Counted from the stretch's first letter, positions 26,660 to 35,473 are shown. The stretch is 60,886 bases of DNA from Actinomadura sp. HBU206391 (GCF_014323665.1 NZ_JABVEB010000021.1:1-60886); one strand, 5' to 3'. Made by a program: numbers and translations. The notes: generated from the letters alone by a model not told the origin.

Positions 26660-27421
26660 TCACCGCCGAGGAGACTCCTTCGAGGCCGCTCCGCCAGACC
26701 GCCTCCACCACAGCGACAGGCCCGCTCCCGCGAGCACGCAGAGCAGCAACCCGACGAGTGCCCCGGCCACGCCTGACAGGCTGTCCAGGCCGCGCAACCC
26801 CTGCCAGATCAGGACCGAAGCGACGACCGGCCAGGCCGCGATCCACGCGTACACCCACTTCGCGATGTAGACCCGTTCGCGCGGAGCCGCGGGCGGCTCG
26901 GCCAGCCGGGCCGCCGGCCCCGCGCCGACCGCCTCGGGGCGCTTGTAGTAGGCGAACCACACCCACACGCCGCACGGCTCCCACCCCTCAGGCGCGAGCC
27001 GCTCGGAGAGCCGTGCGCGATCACCTCGGCCGACCCTCTCGCGGCGGTACTCCCATCGCATCGGCTGCCGCGCGTCACGGCGGCACACGAAGCGGCCGGC
27101 CCGGTCGAGCCGTTCGACCTCCCAGCCCTGGTCGCCGAAATGGTTGAGCAGCCGCTCCTCCTTGAGGGCGTCCGCCGTCCACACCCAGGTCTCGGCCTCG
27201 CTCCCGGGCTCCTCCAGAGCACCGGCCGAGCCCGCGCGATCCCGCTCGGTGAGCTGCGCCGCCAGCACCTCGGGCGGGCCGAACTCCTCGTGCGCCTCGC
27301 TCCCGGCCTCTTCGGCGTACGCCTTCAGTTCCCGTACCAGCGTCTCGATCCGCTCGTGCGGCATCCGCTGCTCCCGCAGCAGCGCGGTGAGCTCTTCGAA
27401 GTACGCGTCGGCGTTCGTCAT
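26660..27421 (-). CDS. PadR-partner membrane protein with DUF2812-like middle
   Basis: A 253-residue protein. The N-terminal 50 residues are helical and charged (YFEELTALLREQRMPHERIETLVRELKAY), like the HAAS/DUF1700-type segment found beside PadR regulators. The middle (about 90-180) has FGDQGWEVERLDRAGRFVCRRD and APEGWEPCGVWVWFAYYKRP, resembling DUF2812. Two hydrophobic segments end the protein (WVYAWIAAWPVVASVLIW and ALVGLLLCVLAGAGLSLWW). The start overlaps the PadR stop by ATGA. Function is unknown; such pairs often act as a regulated membrane module. Confidence 0.78.
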   Translation of the reverse strand: MTNADAYFEELTALLREQRMPHERIETLVRELKAYAEEAGSEAHEEFGPPEVLAAQLTERDRAGSAGALEEPGSEAETWVWTADALKEERLLNHFGDQGWEVERLDRAGRFVCRRDARQPMRWEYRRERVGRGDRARLSERLAPEGWEPCGVWVWFAYYKRPEAVGAGPAARLAEPPAAPRERVYIAKWVYAWIAAWPVVASVLIWQGLRGLDSLSGVAGALVGLLLCVLAGAGLSLWWRRSGGAASKESPRR

Positions 27422-27759
27422 GTCTTGCCCTCCCTCGTGCCCAGCAGCTCTTTCACCGTGTGATGGAAGTCCAGCCATGCCCCGCCCTGCTCGCCGAGGT
27501 CACGCCGACCGTCGGTCGTGAGCCGGTAGTAGCGCCGTCCCGGACCGCGCTCGGCCGCCCGGAACTCCGCCTCGACCAGGCCCGCTTCCTCCAGCCTGTT
27601 GAGCACCGGGTAGAGCGTGCCGCCTTTGATCAGGCCCAGGCCCGCACTGTCGAGCCGCTTTGCGATCTCGTATCCGTAGCTCTCGCCCTCGGTCAGGCAG
27701 GAGAGCACCAGCAGATCGAGCACTCCCTTGAGCCAGCTGGCCCGCCTGTCTGTCGCCAT
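27418..27759 (-). CDS. PadR-family transcriptional regulator
   Basis: A 113-residue winged-helix protein: VLDLLVLSCLTEGESYGYEIAKRLD, then GLIKGGTLYPVLNRLEEAGLVEAEF and the wing GPGRRYYRLTTDGRRDL. The LYPxLxRLExxGL motif is diagnostic for PadR. It is of the short (S2-type) class. It is co-translated with the following membrane-protein gene and preceded by a CTAGAT-rich palindromic region at 27761-27800, probably its own operator. Confidence 0.92.
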   Translation of the reverse strand: MATDRRASWLKGVLDLLVLSCLTEGESYGYEIAKRLDSAGLGLIKGGTLYPVLNRLEEAGLVEAEFRAAERGPGRRYYRLTTDGRRDLGEQGGAWLDFHHTVKELLGTREGKT

Positions 27760-27760
27760 A

Positions 27761-27800
27761 CCTAGATGAGATCACATACTAGATAGGAATGCAATCTAGG
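27761..27800. promoter_or_regulatory. CTAGAT inverted repeats upstream of the PadR gene
   Basis: CCTAGAT (27761-27767) and ATCTAGG (27794-27800) are perfect inverted ends of a 40-bp AT-rich segment, with CTAGATA (27779-27785) in the middle. On the minus strand the region carries TATCTAGTAT, a possible -10 element close to the start codon. No ribosome site is visible, so transcription may begin near the start codon. PadR self-repression is inferred. Confidence 0.6.
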
Positions 27801-27928
27801 TGGCTGTGCCGTGTGCGCTAGCGAATGGGATCGTCCAGCAGTCAGGTGAGCACCTGCCGGGCGTGTTCGTTCGGAGAGCGGCATGCCCAGGAGCAACCGG
27901 GCATTCTCGAACCGCCTCGCGACCCCCG

Positions 27929-28147
27929 TCAGGGCCAGCGGATCACCGCGCCCGGCTCGGGAACGTGATAAGGCCGGTAACACACGCTGGTGCGGTCCGA
28001 CTCACGGCACCTCAGGCATTGATAGGTCCGGTGCCCGCGATGGTTGGTCAGCGCCGGCGGGCACTGGCATGGCGACCACCCCACCAGCGTCCACTCGGGC
28101 CCGAGTTCATGGCCGTACGGGCAGTTCACCGGCGCGTGATCGTCCAT
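27929..28147 (-). CDS. Small cysteine-rich zinc-ribbon-like protein
   Basis: A 72-residue protein with CPYGHEL near the N terminus, CQC in the middle, CLRC at about residue 49 and a later CYRPYH. The spacing suggests a small zinc ribbon. The ATG at 28147 is used; a longer frame is open upstream. The gene stands alone. Function is unknown. Confidence 0.6.
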   Translation of the reverse strand: MDDHAPVNCPYGHELGPEWTLVGWSPCQCPPALTNHRGHRTYQCLRCRESDRTSVCYRPYHVPEPGAVIRWP

Positions 28148-28222
28148 TGCCCCAGTATCCGCCGCGCCCGGCCAGGACACGAGACCAGGTCTGTGACCGG
28201 ACGATTACGTCGCTCGCCCGCA

Positions 28223-30346
28223 TCACGGCCTATCGTCGTCACCATCGGGTTCGAGGGGTGGGTCCGCGTCCTGCCGGCCCGGCCCCGGCTGCGGGCCCGG
28301 CGCTCCCCGAGGTGCGGCTTCGGGTGGCCCTGGAACCGGCCCCCGCTGCCAGGGCGGTGGTCCGGGCGGTGGTCCGGATGGCCCGGCGACTCCGCCGGGC
28401 GGTGGTGGCCAAGGGCCTGGTCCGGAAGGTCCCGCCATTGGTCCGGCGACCGGTCCATGCGGCGGCATGGGAGCCCAGTGCTGCGGCGGCGCGACCTTGT
28501 GCGGGTCTTCCTCGATCTCGTCGGGTCGGCCGGCGAGGATGGCCAGCCGGTCGAGATACAGAATCTGCAGTACGGCCAGCACGATCAACGCCAGGATCAC
28601 CGCGACGAGCGGCGTGGTGGAGCCGACCGAAGGACCCATCGCGGCATAGACGGCCGCCCGACTCACCAGAGCGACGGGCGCGGTCCACTGCTCGGATTCG
28701 GAGCCCATCAGGAGCGGCCACAGGAGGCCCTGTGCGCCGACGAGCGCCACCGCGCCCGCGAGAAGACCGGCCAGCGGAAGCGCGGGCACCACGACCACGC
28801 GCAGGAATGACAGGGCCGGTGGCGCGCCGCTCGCCGAGAGTGCCCGCCACTTCGCCGAGTGACCCCGGCAGAAGAGCGTGAGGATGACCAGAGCCGGAAC
28901 GCTGATGAGGATCGGTGGGAAGAGCGCGGCGAAGTCGCCGACCAGGCCGAGGTCCCTGGCGTTCACGTAGTCGGCGACCGCCAGCGGTCCCACACCGACG
29001 AAGAGCCAGGGTGCGAAAGGCAGCAGCAGCCATTCACTGCGGCGGCCCATAGGGCGGAGCCCACCGATCCCGAGCGCCGCGAGAAACGCGATGCCCACCG
29101 AGACCGCGGCACCCAGGACAGGCGGCAACCAGGTGTTCAGATGGATCCGCCAGGTCGGCGTCGGGAGCAACAGCCTGGGGCCCGACCCTTCGGGCGTCGA
29201 TGCGAATACGGCCGAGAGCCACGGCCACATGCCGACCACGGCAATGGTCACCACGACCAGCAGCGCCAGGACGCCGACGACCATGCCGCCGGGCGTGGCC
29301 GCACGTTCCTTCGCGCCGAGACCTCCCGCCTGTGGTGGGAACCGCCCCGGTGGGGAGGCTTGCGCTGCGGGCGGACCCTGCTGCGGCGCGGGCGGACCCT
29401 GCTGCGGCGCGGGCCATGCCTTCGGTGCCTGCGCGGACGGCATGAGCCGGATGCGCAGACGAGCCTTGATCACGATGACCGTGGCGGTGACGCCGAGGAG
29501 CCCGAGGATCAGTCCGACGATCGTCTGGGTCGCCGCGGCGGGCCCGAACCGGAAGGCCAGAAAGGCATCTTGGTACCAGAGGCTGCTGACCGTCGACGAG
29601 TTGCGCGTCCTGATGAGCGTCGAGAACGAGAAGGCCTGCAGGCTCACCGCAAGTGCCGCCAGCACAGTGATCGCCCCGACCGCGAGCATGGCCGGAGCGA
29701 CGGATCGTCCCTCCGCGCGTCCACGCAGTGCGGCCAGAAACACGATCAGGGCGAGCCCGAGCACCGCTCCGAACGTGGCCGCCCCGATCATCAGCGGGAC
29801 GGCCAGCCGCGCCTCGTCCGGATCGGTGATCGTTCCCACCAGGCCGGCGACACCGCTCCCGGGGCTGCCGGGTCTCTGCGCGCGCATCCAGGCGACGGCG
29901 ATCGCGACCGGTGAGAAGACCACAAGGGGAACCGACAGCAGAACCCGCCCGACGCGGCGCGGCCACGGTCCGGCGCCGTCGAGGGCCACGGCGAGCACCG
30001 GGGCGACCGCGACGGCCACGAACAGCGGGATGACCGCCAGCGAGAACGAGAACCCGAGCGCCCGCCAGAACCCGCCTGAACCCAGCACGTCACCGTAGTT
30101 CTCCAGGCCCACGAACCTCTCCGAGCCGCGCAGGGGGCTGGCCTGCCGGAGGCTCGTCCAGATCGTCTGCAGGCTGGGGACGGCCAGCGAGACGAGTGCG
30201 GCGATGACTGCGGGCGCCACCAGCAGCAGGCCCATCACACCGCGCTGAGGATCACCTGCGCGCGCGGCCGGGAGGGGCGGTCGGCGTACGGGAGGAGGAG
30301 AGGTCATGTGGGGCTCCGTGGCCAAGGACAAGGGTTCATCCGGCAT
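28223..30346 (-). CDS. Double ABC-type permease fusion with proline-rich tails
   Basis: About 707 residues. Two MalF/MalG-like membrane halves, each with about six hydrophobic segments, lie in one chain (about 40-320 and 375-600). The linker is Gln/Pro-rich with the repeated PAPQQGPP, and the C-terminal tail of about 90 residues is almost all Pro and Gly. The opening GLLLVAPAVIAALVSLAVPSLQTIWTSL with FVGLENYGDVL is typical of sugar permeases. No binding protein or ATPase lies nearby, and EAA loops are weak. The ATG at 30346 is preferred because GGGGAG lies 8 bases upstream; an ATG at 30307 is possible. Which compound it handles, if any, is unknown. Confidence 0.72.
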   Translation of the reverse strand: MPDEPLSLATEPHMTSPPPVRRPPLPAARAGDPQRGVMGLLLVAPAVIAALVSLAVPSLQTIWTSLRQASPLRGSERFVGLENYGDVLGSGGFWRALGFSFSLAVIPLFVAVAVAPVLAVALDGAGPWPRRVGRVLLSVPLVVFSPVAIAVAWMRAQRPGSPGSGVAGLVGTITDPDEARLAVPLMIGAATFGAVLGLALIVFLAALRGRAEGRSVAPAMLAVGAITVLAALAVSLQAFSFSTLIRTRNSSTVSSLWYQDAFLAFRFGPAAATQTIVGLILGLLGVTATVIVIKARLRIRLMPSAQAPKAWPAPQQGPPAPQQGPPAAQASPPGRFPPQAGGLGAKERAATPGGMVVGVLALLVVVTIAVVGMWPWLSAVFASTPEGSGPRLLLPTPTWRIHLNTWLPPVLGAAVSVGIAFLAALGIGGLRPMGRRSEWLLLPFAPWLFVGVGPLAVADYVNARDLGLVGDFAALFPPILISVPALVILTLFCRGHSAKWRALSASGAPPALSFLRVVVVPALPLAGLLAGAVALVGAQGLLWPLLMGSESEQWTAPVALVSRAAVYAAMGPSVGSTTPLVAVILALIVLAVLQILYLDRLAILAGRPDEIEEDPHKVAPPQHWAPMPPHGPVAGPMAGPSGPGPWPPPPGGVAGPSGPPPGPPPWQRGPVPGPPEAAPRGAPGPQPGPGRQDADPPLEPDGDDDRP

Positions 30347-30691
30347 GATGGCGACTCCCCGGGCCCCGCACAATGGGCGGCGACATGCCGCACGCCCGGA
30401 TGCCTTCGCTCAGCGGGCAGGCCCGCCCGCTCGACGCCTTGGACCGTCTGGCCACGGAGTCCAGGGATGAGGGAACTGGTGGATACGAACATACCGATGC
30501 GGCGCGCCTGACACGGTACCTGTCACATCGACAATTTCGGCCGCGAAAAAGAGGTGGGCGCCCCGTACGGTTCTCTCATTTGGCACCTATTCCAGGAGTT
30601 GATCATTCTATTGATCAACTCCTGGAATTACGCTGCGGGTGGAGTCGTGGCGATGTCACCACCGCGCAATCGACCCGGCCGTGGCGAGTCG
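30347..30691. other. Gene-free region with a perfect 17-bp palindrome
   Basis: About 345 bases between the start of the fused permease gene and the end of the small membrane-protein gene. Apart from the palindrome at 30589-30628 nothing could be assigned. The left part must hold the permease promoter. Confidence 0.5.
30589..30628. terminator. Perfect 17-bp inverted repeat, possible terminator
   Basis: ATTCCAGGAGTTGATCA (30589-30605) and its exact reverse complement (30612-30628) flank a 6-base loop. It lies 64 bases downstream of the small membrane-protein gene on the minus strand, where a terminator would be expected. However, the stem is unusually AT-rich for this genome and no T-tract follows, so an operator or a recombination site is equally possible. 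Confidence 0.5.
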
Positions 30692-30889
30692 TCACTTGCT
30701 GGGTTCGGGCGCCTCGCAGGAGATCTTCGGGTTCATCCCGACGTAGTTGAGGGGACCGGCCAAGATGGTCACCGTGATGGTCGCGAGCGCGTTGCAGTCC
30801 TCGACCTTGCCGTTCAAATAATCGCGCTGGCCGGCTGCCACCAAGCCGATGATCAGCCACAGCGCAACGACGACCGATCCGATTCTCAT
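30692..30889 (-). CDS. Small membrane protein
   Basis: A 65-residue protein with a hydrophobic N terminus (VVVALWLIIGLVAAG), a short loop with Cys, and a second hydrophobic stretch (ATITVTILAGPLNYVG), ending in a Cys/Pro-containing tail. GGGAGG lies 8 bases before the ATG. The type is common in actinomycetes and uncharacterised. It is divergent from dinB, and the SOS box lies about 104 bases upstream of its start, so co-regulation by LexA is possible but not shown. Confidence 0.75.
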   Translation of the reverse strand: MRIGSVVVALWLIIGLVAAGQRDYLNGKVEDCNALATITVTILAGPLNYVGMNPKISCEAPEPSK

Positions 30890-30992
30890 TCGAGTAACCT
30901 CCCTGATTTCTTGCCCCAAGATGCCCCGACAAATACTGATCAAACACACGGCGAGGTGCTCTGTGGGTCTCGCGCGTCCTGGGCGGCCCATG

Positions 30993-31006
30993 CGAACATA
31001 TGTTCG
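30993..31006 (+). promoter_or_regulatory. LexA (SOS) box overlapping the dinB start codon
   Basis: CGAACATATGTTCG is a perfect match to the Gram-positive/actinobacterial SOS box CGAACNNNNGTTCG. Its centre contains the ATG at 31000-31002, the start of the dinB frame. A box here would block initiation if the transcript begins at or near the start codon. An in-frame GTG at 31006 is the alternative start. Confidence 0.8.
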
Positions 31007-32196
31007 TGTCGAACGAGGCCACGATCCTGCACGCCGACCTGGACGCGTTCTACGCATCGGTCGAGCAACGTGACGACCCCCGGTTGCGGGCCCGGCCTGT
31101 GATCGTCGGGTCTGGGGTGGTGCTCGCGGCCAGCTACGAGGCCAGGGCGTACGGAGTCCGCACCGCGATGAGCGGCGGCCAGGCCCGGCGGTTGTGCCCG
31201 CACGTGATCGTGGTCGAGCCCCGGATGTCGGCCTATGCCGAGGCGAGCAAGGCCGTGTTCACCGTGTTCAAGGACACGACACCGCTGGTCGAAGGGCTCT
31301 CGATCGACGAGGCGTTTCTCGATGTGGGCGGGCTGCGCAGGATCTCGGGGTCGCCCATCGACATCGCCACCCGGTTACGGCGCGAGGTCCTCACCGAGAT
31401 CGGGCTGCCCATCACCGTCGGAGTGGCGCGCACCAAGTTCCTGGCCAAGGTGGCCAGTGGCGTCGCCAAGCCCGACGGGCTGCTGGTCGTGCCACCGGAC
31501 GGCGAACTGGAGTTTCTGCACCCGCTCCCCGTCCGGCGGCTGTGGGGCGTCGGTCCGGTCACCGCCGACAGGCTCAGGAACCGTGGGATCACCACGGTCG
31601 GCGAGGTGGCGCGGCTGCCCGAGAGCACGCTGATCTCGATGCTCGGCCAGGCGTCGGGCCGGCACCTGCATGCCCTGGCGCACAACCGCGACCCCCGCCC
31701 GGTGCGCACCGGAGTGCGGCGGCGCTCGATGGGGGCACAGCGGGCGCTCGGCCGCCGCGGCAGATCGCCCGAGGACCTGGCCGCCATCGTGGTCGGGCTG
31801 GTCGACCGCCTCGGCCGCAGGCTGCGGGCGGCCGGGCGGCTCTGCCGCACTGTCACGCTGCGGCTGCGCTTCGACGATTTCTCGCGGGCGACGCGGTCGC
31901 GTACGTTGCCCCAGGCCACCGCCGAGACGCCGCCGATCCTCGACACCGCGAGACGGCTGCTCGCGACGGCACTGCCGCTGATCGAGAGCCGGGGCATCAC
32001 GCTGATCGGGATCACCCTCGGCGAGCTGCATGACGACCGCACCGTTCAACTCGCGTTGCCGTTCGACCACGCCGCGAACGGCGCGCTCGACACCGCGCTC
32101 GACGACATGCGCGACCGGTTCGGATCGACCGCCGTCACCCGTGCCGTGCTGCTCGGCCGCGACCAGGGAATCTCGGTGCCGCTCCTGCCCGACTGA
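31000..32196 (+). CDS. dinB: DNA polymerase IV (Y-family translesion polymerase)
   Basis: A 398-residue Y-family polymerase that copies damaged DNA. HADLDAFYASVEQ near residue 11 supplies the first metal Asp, and LSIDEAFLDVGGL near 103 supplies the Asp/Glu pair. The helix-hairpin-helix GVGPVTADRLRNRGITTVGEVA follows, then the little-finger domain, and QLALPF near the end is a likely sliding-clamp-binding motif. The length is normal for DinB. The ATG at 31000 lies inside an SOS box without a clear ribosome site, suggesting a leaderless transcript or initiation at the GTG at 31006. LexA control is strongly suggested. Confidence 0.93.
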   Translation: MFVSNEATILHADLDAFYASVEQRDDPRLRARPVIVGSGVVLAASYEARAYGVRTAMSGGQARRLCPHVIVVEPRMSAYAEASKAVFTVFKDTTPLVEGLSIDEAFLDVGGLRRISGSPIDIATRLRREVLTEIGLPITVGVARTKFLAKVASGVAKPDGLLVVPPDGELEFLHPLPVRRLWGVGPVTADRLRNRGITTVGEVARLPESTLISMLGQASGRHLHALAHNRDPRPVRTGVRRRSMGAQRALGRRGRSPEDLAAIVVGLVDRLGRRLRAAGRLCRTVTLRLRFDDFSRATRSRTLPQATAETPPILDTARRLLATALPLIESRGITLIGITLGELHDDRTVQLALPFDHAANGALDTALDDMRDRFGSTAVTRAVLLGRDQGISVPLLPD

Positions 32197-32283
32197 ACCT
32201 GCCCGACTGAACCGAGAGGGCCGGTGATCGTGAGGCTGAACGGTCGGCCGGCACGTCTCCTTCTGGCGGGCGCAGGCTGCCGG

Positions 32284-33150
32284 TCAGCCGTCGAGCGGTG
32301 TGACGTGCTCGTGCCGGCGGATCGGGGCCGACTGGGCCAACCCGACGCTTCCGTAGAGGATCAAGCCGATGCCCATCACCTCCGGCACCACCCAGGCTCC
32401 CAGCCGGATCTGCTCACCGAACAGGCCGACGCCGTACGCGATGCTCGCCACCGGGTCCGTGACGTTCAGCGCCGGCTGTATGGTGACCAGCGTTCCGGCC
32501 TGCAGCGCGAGCTGCAGCAGTAACAGGCTGCACAGACCGGCCGCCACCATGGCATAGACCGGCCACGAGGTCAGCAGGGCCCGCGGATCCTCGGCGAGGA
32601 CCTCTGTGGCCTGCTTCATCAGCGCGGCGGTGAAGGCGAAGCCCAGGCCGGACGCGACCCCGAGGACGGTGGCCCGGCGCTCCCCCCTGAGGACTCTCGC
32701 CACCGCCACCAATCCCGCGACCACCCCGACGGTCACGATGGTGGCGATCGTCCAGCCGGTCCGGTCCGGCAGGCGGCGGCTCTCGACCGGGCCCGCTGCG
32801 ACGAGAAGAACGGCGAGGCCCACGGTGAGGGCGGTGATGGCGAGCCAGGCCTTGGCGGCGAGCCGGATCCGGAACAGCCATGCGACAAAGATCATCGTGA
32901 ACGGCAGTTCGGTCACGAGAATGGGCTGTACGAGAGCGAGCCCGGCCCCGCTCAGTGCGGCGGCCTGGAAGAGGAAGCCCGCGATGAGCGCCCCGATGCC
33001 CGCAAGCCAGGCCGGCCGGCGGATCAGGTACCACATCAGCCCTACCGGGAGCCCGTGAGTCGCCGGGGCCGACTGCACCGCGCGCCGCTGCAGGACCGAT
33101 GACAGCGCGTTGCTCACGGCGGCGAACACCGCCAGCACCATCGCGATCAC
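32284..33150 (-). CDS. DMT-family (EamA-like) transporter
   Basis: A 288-residue integral membrane protein with nine to ten hydrophobic segments in two homologous halves, typical of drug/metabolite transporters. ALSGAGLALVQPILVTELPFTMIFV in the first half and LQAGTLVTIQPALNVTDPVASIAYGVGLFGE in the second mirror each other. Substrate unknown. The GTG at 33150 has GGAGG 9 bases upstream; an ATG at 33141 is the alternative. It follows the PaaK-like gene on the same strand with a 140-bp gap. Confidence 0.85.
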   Translation of the reverse strand: MIAMVLAVFAAVSNALSSVLQRRAVQSAPATHGLPVGLMWYLIRRPAWLAGIGALIAGFLFQAAALSGAGLALVQPILVTELPFTMIFVAWLFRIRLAAKAWLAITALTVGLAVLLVAAGPVESRRLPDRTGWTIATIVTVGVVAGLVAVARVLRGERRATVLGVASGLGFAFTAALMKQATEVLAEDPRALLTSWPVYAMVAAGLCSLLLLQLALQAGTLVTIQPALNVTDPVASIAYGVGLFGEQIRLGAWVVPEVMGIGLILYGSVGLAQSAPIRRHEHVTPLDG

Positions 33151-33290
33151 TCTGCCCCGCCTCCACGCCGTACGCCGGCCGGCGGCGGAGGAAGAAGGCC
33201 GCTTCGCCGCTCACCGGCGACCCGCCACACCGCACCGCGCGGTTCATGTGCGGCCGGACCTGCAGCGTCTCACGCCAGGTCACGGCTCGA

Positions 33291-34679
33291 TCACACCACG
33301 CCGTCCGTGTCACCGATCCCCTGCTCCGGCGAACTCTCGTCAAGCGGGACATAGCGGCTGAGTTTGGCGCTGTGCCGGTAGCGGGCGAGCCCGGCGACCG
33401 GTGTCAAGGTCACGTCGGCGTCGCGCAGGCCCGCGGAGCCGAGTGCCGTGACGAGAACATGCCGGAGGCCGGTGAGGTCGATATCGGGGTCCGCGACCAG
33501 GAGCACTTCGACGCCTTCGGGTGTCTGCAGGATCTGGTGGTCCACCACCCCGGCCAGCTCCAGGAGGACAGCTGAGACCGTGAACGGATGCACCGTTGCG
33601 TCGCCGTACCGGAACAGGTCGACGTCACGTCCCTCGGCGGTCGCCTGGAGCAGCGGGGACCGGCCGGTGGGAACCTGGCGCAACCGGTCGGGGAGCCGGT
33701 ACCGGATGAGCGGCTGGGTGAGATTGTTCAGACTGGTCAGCAGGACCGCCGACGATCTGACGCCGGGGCGCACGGGGCGATCCTGGTCGTCGACGAGCTC
33801 GGCGATGACCATGTCGGAGTTGAACGTGAACACCGCTCCGTCGGGTTCGGTCACCCCCATGAAGCTCTCCGAGCAGCCGAAGACGTCGACGATCGGAGCC
33901 CCGAAGCCTTCCCTGATGATCCGGCGGAGCACGGGCGTGAGCTGTTCACCGGTGCTCTGGACGCGTTGGGGCGCGACACGGAGCCGACCGGCCGACCGCA
34001 GCCGGGCCAGCCGGGCCAGTACGGTCGGGTAACCGCCCAGCACGTGCGGGTCGAGGTGCTCGACCCGCTCCGCGATCTCCTCCAGCGGCAGGGTCGCGGG
34101 AACCGAGACGATGGTCGTGGGGCCGGCGCCGGGCGGATTCATCGCCGACACGAGACCCGTACCGTGCACGCAGGACCCCGCGGCGACCATGGCGATCCTC
34201 GTGCCGACCGAGGCGTTGGCCCGCAGCACGCACAGCGCGCTGTCGACGGCGGTGTCCAGATCGAGGACGAAGAGCCCTCGCCCGAACATGCTGCCCCCGC
34301 TGACCTGAGCCAGGTAGCGGCCGTGCATCGCTGCGGGTTCCGGACCCGCGGTGGTCAGCGCCTCCTCGACCAGTGCCCGGTTCAATCTCCGGTCGGTGAA
34401 GACATCGTCCAGTTCGCGCATCATGTCGGGCTTGGTCAGCACCGGTATGCGCGCGAGATCCTCGACCTCGAAACGATCCGGATCGATCGCCGCGAGCCGG
34501 CGAGCGTAGAAGGGTGAGTGCTCCCGGGCATGGGAGAGGAGCCGTCGGAGCGCCGTCCGCTGGTGCGCCGCGAGCTGGGCGCCGCTCCAGCCAGGACGCT
34601 GCGCCCGGTCGGCGAACCGGTCCGCCAGCAGCCGGTGGTAGCGCTCACGCAGGGCGGGAAACGATGGCGCTGATGCCAT
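33291..34679 (-). CDS. PaaK-like adenylate-forming ligase
   Basis: A 462-residue protein of the phenylacetate-CoA ligase/coenzyme F390 synthetase type. HAREHSPFYARRLAAIDP near the N terminus and IPVLTKPDMM are family blocks. The nucleotide region is VSGGSMFGRGLFV, and GCSES with YRLPDRLRQVP fits the acyl-adenylate part. It should activate a carboxylic acid with ATP; the acceptor is unknown. The start overlaps the upstream RibD-like gene by one base (TGATG), so the two are coupled. Confidence 0.82.
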   Translation of the reverse strand: MASAPSFPALRERYHRLLADRFADRAQRPGWSGAQLAAHQRTALRRLLSHAREHSPFYARRLAAIDPDRFEVEDLARIPVLTKPDMMRELDDVFTDRRLNRALVEEALTTAGPEPAAMHGRYLAQVSGGSMFGRGLFVLDLDTAVDSALCVLRANASVGTRIAMVAAGSCVHGTGLVSAMNPPGAGPTTIVSVPATLPLEEIAERVEHLDPHVLGGYPTVLARLARLRSAGRLRVAPQRVQSTGEQLTPVLRRIIREGFGAPIVDVFGCSESFMGVTEPDGAVFTFNSDMVIAELVDDQDRPVRPGVRSSAVLLTSLNNLTQPLIRYRLPDRLRQVPTGRSPLLQATAEGRDVDLFRYGDATVHPFTVSAVLLELAGVVDHQILQTPEGVEVLLVADPDIDLTGLRHVLVTALGSAGLRDADVTLTPVAGLARYRHSAKLSRYVPLDESSPEQGIGDTDGVV

Positions 34680-35473
34680 CACGGATCCTGCGATTCGCTG
34701 CGATCACGCTCATACCGCATGAACAGCACACCGTCGCCCGCCAGCACCGACACCAGTCGGAGCGGCAGCGACACGGGCCCCGGCCATGGGTGGCGGTCGA
34801 GGCCGTCTCCGATGAGGCATGGCGTGAGCGTGCGGCACAGTTCGTCCACCGCGTCCGCTCCGAGGAGCCGGCCGTAGAGGAGCGGATCTCCCTCGCAGAG
34901 CACTCGGGTGAGGCCGGCCTCGGTCAGCGCGTCGAGGATCAACGGGACCTCGACGCGATCGTCCCCCACAGTGATCACCTGCGCCCCGGCGCCGGCCAGA
35001 GCCGCCACCCGATCGCGGGGGGCCGCGGCGACCGTGAAGACGATGGGCCGCACCAGAGCATCGCGGAAGAGCGCTCCCCGGGGATCGAGATCCGCGTGCT
35101 CGGCGACCACCGCGACGGCCGCGACGTCGGCCTGTCCGCGTTCTCGCCGGCGTCGCCGGCACCCTTCGGATCGGGCCTCCTCAGGCTCGTCGGACAGCGT
35201 CGCGCCGGAGTCGCCTGAGCTTGGACCGGCGCCCGCCCCGACCAGGATCACGTCGGCGAGCTCTCGGAGCGTACGGGCCATGAGCGTGCCATCATGCGAA
35301 GCCCGGCCACCGCCGGGTCCGTCCGCCATCACGACACCGTCCGCCGAGGTGATCAGATGAACGCGGACGTAGGCGCGCGCGGCCCCGCCGGGGTAGTCGC
35401 AGGTCGCTGACAGGTCCTCACCTCGCACCGTGCGAGAGCCGCCTTCCGCGAGAGGCGGGAAGATCTGCAGCAC
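34679..35473 (-). CDS. RibD C-terminal-domain reductase
   Basis: A 264-residue protein of the pyrimidine-reductase/dihydrofolate-reductase-like fold. The first block is VRVHLITSADGVVMADGPGG, where actinobacterial family members usually read SxDGAATVDGRSGG, followed by LRELADVILVGAG. The second half has VLCEGDPLLYGRLL. A charged, low-complexity insertion (RRRRRERGQ) lies between them. The GTG at 35473 is preferred because similarity begins there. These enzymes reduce ribosylaminopyrimidines or unrelated carbonyls with NADPH; the substrate here is unknown. It is directly coupled to the PaaK-like ligase, hinting at a short joint pathway. Confidence 0.78.
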   Translation of the reverse strand: MLQIFPPLAEGGSRTVRGEDLSATCDYPGGAARAYVRVHLITSADGVVMADGPGGGRASHDGTLMARTLRELADVILVGAGAGPSSGDSGATLSDEPEEARSEGCRRRRRERGQADVAAVAVVAEHADLDPRGALFRDALVRPIVFTVAAAPRDRVAALAGAGAQVITVGDDRVEVPLILDALTEAGLTRVLCEGDPLLYGRLLGADAVDELCRTLTPCLIGDGLDRHPWPGPVSLPLRLVSVLAGDGVLFMRYERDRSESQDP

